This document shows positions 6,828-9,044 of a stretch of 9,044 bases of DNA, in pieces. Position 1 is the first letter of the stretch. Every line of letters starts with the position of its first letter. Source of the stretch: an uncultured Granulosicoccus sp. (GTDB lineage: Bacteria > Pseudomonadota > Gammaproteobacteria > Granulosicoccales > Granulosicoccaceae); assembly GCA_938016235.1 (NCBI GenBank), contig CALLPU010000265.1, positions 1 to 9,044 of the forward strand. The letters run 5' to 3'. Under the pieces are notes generated by a model. The model had not been told where the DNA came from. It saw nothing but the letters and a program-made list of their open reading frames with translations, and did no database searches. The position numbers were made by a program, and so were the translations under genes.

Positions 6828-8179
6828 CCCAACAACACGCACAACCTCCTCTTATGAATGTAAACGTCATTCTTGTTGACGACGAGCGTGCCATGCGCGA
6901 ATCCATTGCTCAGTGGCTGACGCTGGCTGATTGCAGCATCACCACGTTCTCGGATAGCGCCGAGGCTGTCAGCCACGTCACACCGGATTTTCCGGGAGTT
7001 GTCGTCACCGACCTGAAGATGCCGGGCATTGACGGCCTGGGTGTGCTTGAATCGGTCATGGCCATCGATCCGGATATACCGGTGGTGCTGATAACCGGCC
7101 ACGGTGATGTCAATAGCGCTGTGGATGCCATGCGACAAGGCGCATACGATTTTATCGAAAAACCGTTTGAGCCTGAACGGCTTTTGTCCACCATTCATCG
7201 TGCCAGCGAGAAGCGCGATTTGGTATTGCAAAATCGCGCGCTGCGTCAACAAGCTGTACGCAGCAATTCGCTGGAAGAAAGCCTGATAGGCGAGTGCCCG
7301 GCCCTGCGCCAGATTCGCGCTGATATAAAGCAGTTTGCAGCGATTGATATCAACATTTTGCTTGTTGGAGAGACTGGAACAGGCAAAGAAGTCGTTGCCA
7401 GGTGTCTGCATAACCTGAGCTCCCGACATGAGAAACCGTTCAATGCCATTGATTGCGGCGCCTTGAGTGCCGAGCGGATAGAGAGGGATCTATTCGGCGA
7501 AGCCGGATCCCGAAGTAGTCCCGGACCCTTTGAGCTGGCACAAGGCGGTACCGTTTTTCTGGATGAAGTGACGAACATGCCACCGGATCAACAGATCAAG
7601 CTATTGCGAGTACTGGAGCAGCGGGAAGTACAGCGTGTAGGTGCCAGTGAGGCCAACACGCTCGATATTCGTTTGCTCAGTGCCGCTAACAGCACACTGT
7701 CCGACGTTGTGGCGAACGGACACTTCCGAAAAGACCTCTACTTCCGGCTCAACACCATCGAAATGACACTCCCACCGCTCAGGCACCGGGATGACGATGG
7801 CGTTCTACTGTTCCAGGTTTTTACAAAAAAAGCCTGTCAGCTGTATCAACGAGAGCTACCGGACATTACCGCACAAGACATCACGGCCATTCGCACACAT
7901 GCCTGGCCGGGCAATGTACGTGAACTGAAAAACGCAGCCGAGCGATTTGTGCTTTATCAGACGATGCGCGTCCAGGAAGTGCTTCACGTTACCGACACCA
8001 CCGTCAATAGAACATTGTCTGATCAGGTACACGCCTTCGAAAAATCGATCATTGAATACGCACTCACTCAATGCAACGGCAGTATTAGCCATGCTGCAGA
8101 GTACCTGCGTGTACCCAGAAGGACGCTCAACGACAAATTACAGCGACACGGTATTGATCGAGACGAGTTCATACGATGA
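6824..8179 (+). CDS. DctD-like NtrC-family response regulator lacking the GAFTGA motif
   Basis: This 451-residue regulator is the partner of the kinase, joined by an ATGA overlap that suggests translational coupling. The receiver has the acidic pocket D19-D20-E21, phospho-acceptor D63 (TDLKMPG), T91 and K113. The AAA+ domain has Walker A GETGTGKE (182-189), Walker B GGTVFLDEV (241-249), an arginine-finger region FRKDLYFRLN (301-310) and sensor II WPGNVREL (361-368). The Fis-type helix-turn-helix (about 405-445) ends in VPRRTLNDKLQRHGI, like DctD. The oddity is at 223-236: LFGEAGSRSSPGPF replaces the usual LFGHE-GAFTGA-xxRRxGxFE, about six residues shorter, with the sigma-54 contact loop gone. 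The reading frame stays open, so this is not a simple frameshift. By analogy with family members lacking this loop (Rhodobacter capsulatus NtrC, TyrR), it may act on other promoters or as a repressor. An alternative start at ATG 6854 would fit the receiver equally well. Confidence 0.92.
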   Translation: MTQQHAQPPLMNVNVILVDDERAMRESIAQWLTLADCSITTFSDSAEAVSHVTPDFPGVVVTDLKMPGIDGLGVLESVMAIDPDIPVVLITGHGDVNSAVDAMRQGAYDFIEKPFEPERLLSTIHRASEKRDLVLQNRALRQQAVRSNSLEESLIGECPALRQIRADIKQFAAIDINILLVGETGTGKEVVARCLHNLSSRHEKPFNAIDCGALSAERIERDLFGEAGSRSSPGPFELAQGGTVFLDEVTNMPPDQQIKLLRVLEQREVQRVGASEANTLDIRLLSAANSTLSDVVANGHFRKDLYFRLNTIEMTLPPLRHRDDDGVLLFQVFTKKACQLYQRELPDITAQDITAIRTHAWPGNVRELKNAAERFVLYQTMRVQEVLHVTDTTVNRTLSDQVHAFEKSIIEYALTQCNGSISHAAEYLRVPRRTLNDKLQRHGIDRDEFIR

Positions 8180-8190
8180 TGTTTGCGGCG

Positions 8191-8213
8191 AAAAACAGAT
8201 TGGCGTCAGTCTG
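8191..8213 (-). terminator. Possible intrinsic terminator of the alpha/beta hydrolase
   Basis: On the minus strand CAGACT and AATCTG (8213-8196) can pair around GACGCC, with one C-A mismatch, and are followed directly by TTTTT (8195-8191). The stem is short and weak and includes the gene's own stop codon. On the plus strand the same stem pairs with one G-U wobble but has no T-run after it. It lies in the 26-base convergent gap and may end both transcripts poorly. Confidence 0.3.
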
Positions 8214-9021
8214 ATTCACGCTGATATGCCGGACAAGCCAGGTACTCGGCTCCCTCGTGAGTAAAGCGGCCCTGATCCAGATAGGTGATGGTCTGTTCGA
8301 TGGCAATGTCATCCTTCATGATGAAAGGGTGTGACACGGGCAGTGTCAGCATGGCGCACATCCCCGCTAACCGGGTACTGGCGACAGACACTTTTCCATC
8401 ATCCGGATTTTCCAGAAACGTCGATAAATACAGGTTGATAGAACGGGTACCGGCAATTATCGCCGTGTCCTTGAAGATCTTGCCCAGCTGCAACGGCACG
8501 CTGTTTTCATCCGTACCCAGTTGGTCGATGGCAGGTCCGTTCAACCAGTGAAAGCCTGGCAACCCTTTAAGGTTGTCAACAACTTCACTACCGTGGTTGG
8601 GAGGTGCCAGCATGACGATTCTGCGCAACTCGGGAATATCCTCGCGGCTGAGGTAGTCACGAACCAGAATGCCGCCCAGTGAATGCGTGACGACGAAAAT
8701 CTGCTCGCTGGAAGTTTGCCTGCACGCCTCCAGACCCGCACGAACAGCCATGTCACTAAGCTTTTCAACCCGATGGTGACGTGATGGGTAATCCACATTG
8801 GCTACCCGATATTCGTTCTTCACCAACGCTTCTGCCAGGGTTTGCATCGACGACGACGTCCGCGCCAGACCGTGTAGCAAAACCACGCAACGGGTTGAGT
8901 CTGCTGACTCAAGGGTCTCTACAAATACGTTGTCAGAGCTGGCCAGTGAAGCAGCGGAGTAAACACTGGCAGTCATGGCGAGCACGCACACGGCAGCGTA
9001 ACGAATCATAAGTGCAGGCAT
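8206..9021 (-). CDS. Exported alpha/beta hydrolase (lipase/esterase-like)
   Basis: This 271-residue protein has a signal peptide (residues 1 to about 27: IRYAA, a hydrophobic stretch to SVYSAASLA, then SSDN), so it probably works in the periplasm. The alpha/beta hydrolase fold is shown by VVLLHGLART (46-54, oxyanion-hole region with HG), the nucleophile elbow VTHSLGG with S114, the acid D208 (or D207) in NPDDGKVSV, and H231 in VSHPFIM. The complete triad in correct order suggests an active esterase, lipase or thioesterase-type enzyme; the substrate is unknown. ATG 9021 and ATG 9009 (residue 5) are both possible starts and neither has a clear SD; the second gives a more standard signal peptide. 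It converges with the regulator gene and is not in its operon. Only 23 bases upstream are visible, so its promoter cannot be judged. Confidence 0.88.
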   Translation of the reverse strand: MPALMIRYAAVCVLAMTASVYSAASLASSDNVFVETLESADSTRCVVLLHGLARTSSSMQTLAEALVKNEYRVANVDYPSRHHRVEKLSDMAVRAGLEACRQTSSEQIFVVTHSLGGILVRDYLSREDIPELRRIVMLAPPNHGSEVVDNLKGLPGFHWLNGPAIDQLGTDENSVPLQLGKIFKDTAIIAGTRSINLYLSTFLENPDDGKVSVASTRLAGMCAMLTLPVSHPFIMKDDIAIEQTITYLDQGRFTHEGAEYLACPAYQRESD

Positions 9022-9044
9022 TGGGATTAACGAGATACTTATTC

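Noticed and set aside
6707..7429. 240-codon minus-strand open frame across the kinase/regulator junction
   Set aside because: It is antisense to the kinase C-terminus, the receiver domain and Walker A, which are firmly identified. The translation has no domain signature.

Overview
The window looks like an ordinary stretch of chromosome from a Gram-negative proteobacterium of moderate GC content (roughly mid-50s %, estimated by eye). Evidence is a kinase with two membrane segments around a periplasmic sensor, Sec signal peptides, an NtrC-class response regulator and compact gene spacing. The sequence does not separate alpha- from gammaproteobacteria. There is no mobile element, CRISPR array, tRNA or rRNA gene.

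Layout, left to right: (1) 1-957, minus strand: the first 319 residues of a periplasmic substrate-binding protein of a family 5 (peptide/opine/nickel) ABC transporter, cut by the window edge. (2) 958-1228: a divergent control region with two dyad sequences and weak promoter candidates. (3) 1229-3424, plus: a protein like the large subunit of N,N-dimethylformamidase, with the expected Tyr/Tyr/Glu iron-site residues but no small-subunit gene beside it. (4) 3425-3528: a short convergent gap with two perfect small hairpins. (5) 3529-4893, minus: an amidase-signature hydrolase with an intact Ser-cisSer-Lys triad. (6) about 4905-6827, plus: a DctB-type sensor kinase, diverging from the amidase with almost no gap. 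(7) 6824-8179, plus: its DctD-type response regulator, coupled through an ATGA overlap. (8) 8206-9021, minus: an exported alpha/beta hydrolase, convergent with the regulator.

The two hydrolases at 1.2-4.9 kb both act on carbon-nitrogen amide bonds, and an organic-solute ABC importer starts beside them. A small amide or peptide scavenging locus is therefore a reasonable but unproven reading. The kinase/regulator pair resembles the C4-dicarboxylate sensing system DctBD, but no dicarboxylate transporter gene is in view.

The most notable observation is that the DctD-like regulator lacks the GAFTGA loop that NtrC-family activators use to contact sigma-54. About six residues are missing exactly there, while the Walker motifs, arginine-finger region and Fis-type DNA-binding helix remain. 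It probably does not activate sigma-54 promoters in the usual way. I did not find a clearly new multi-gene system.
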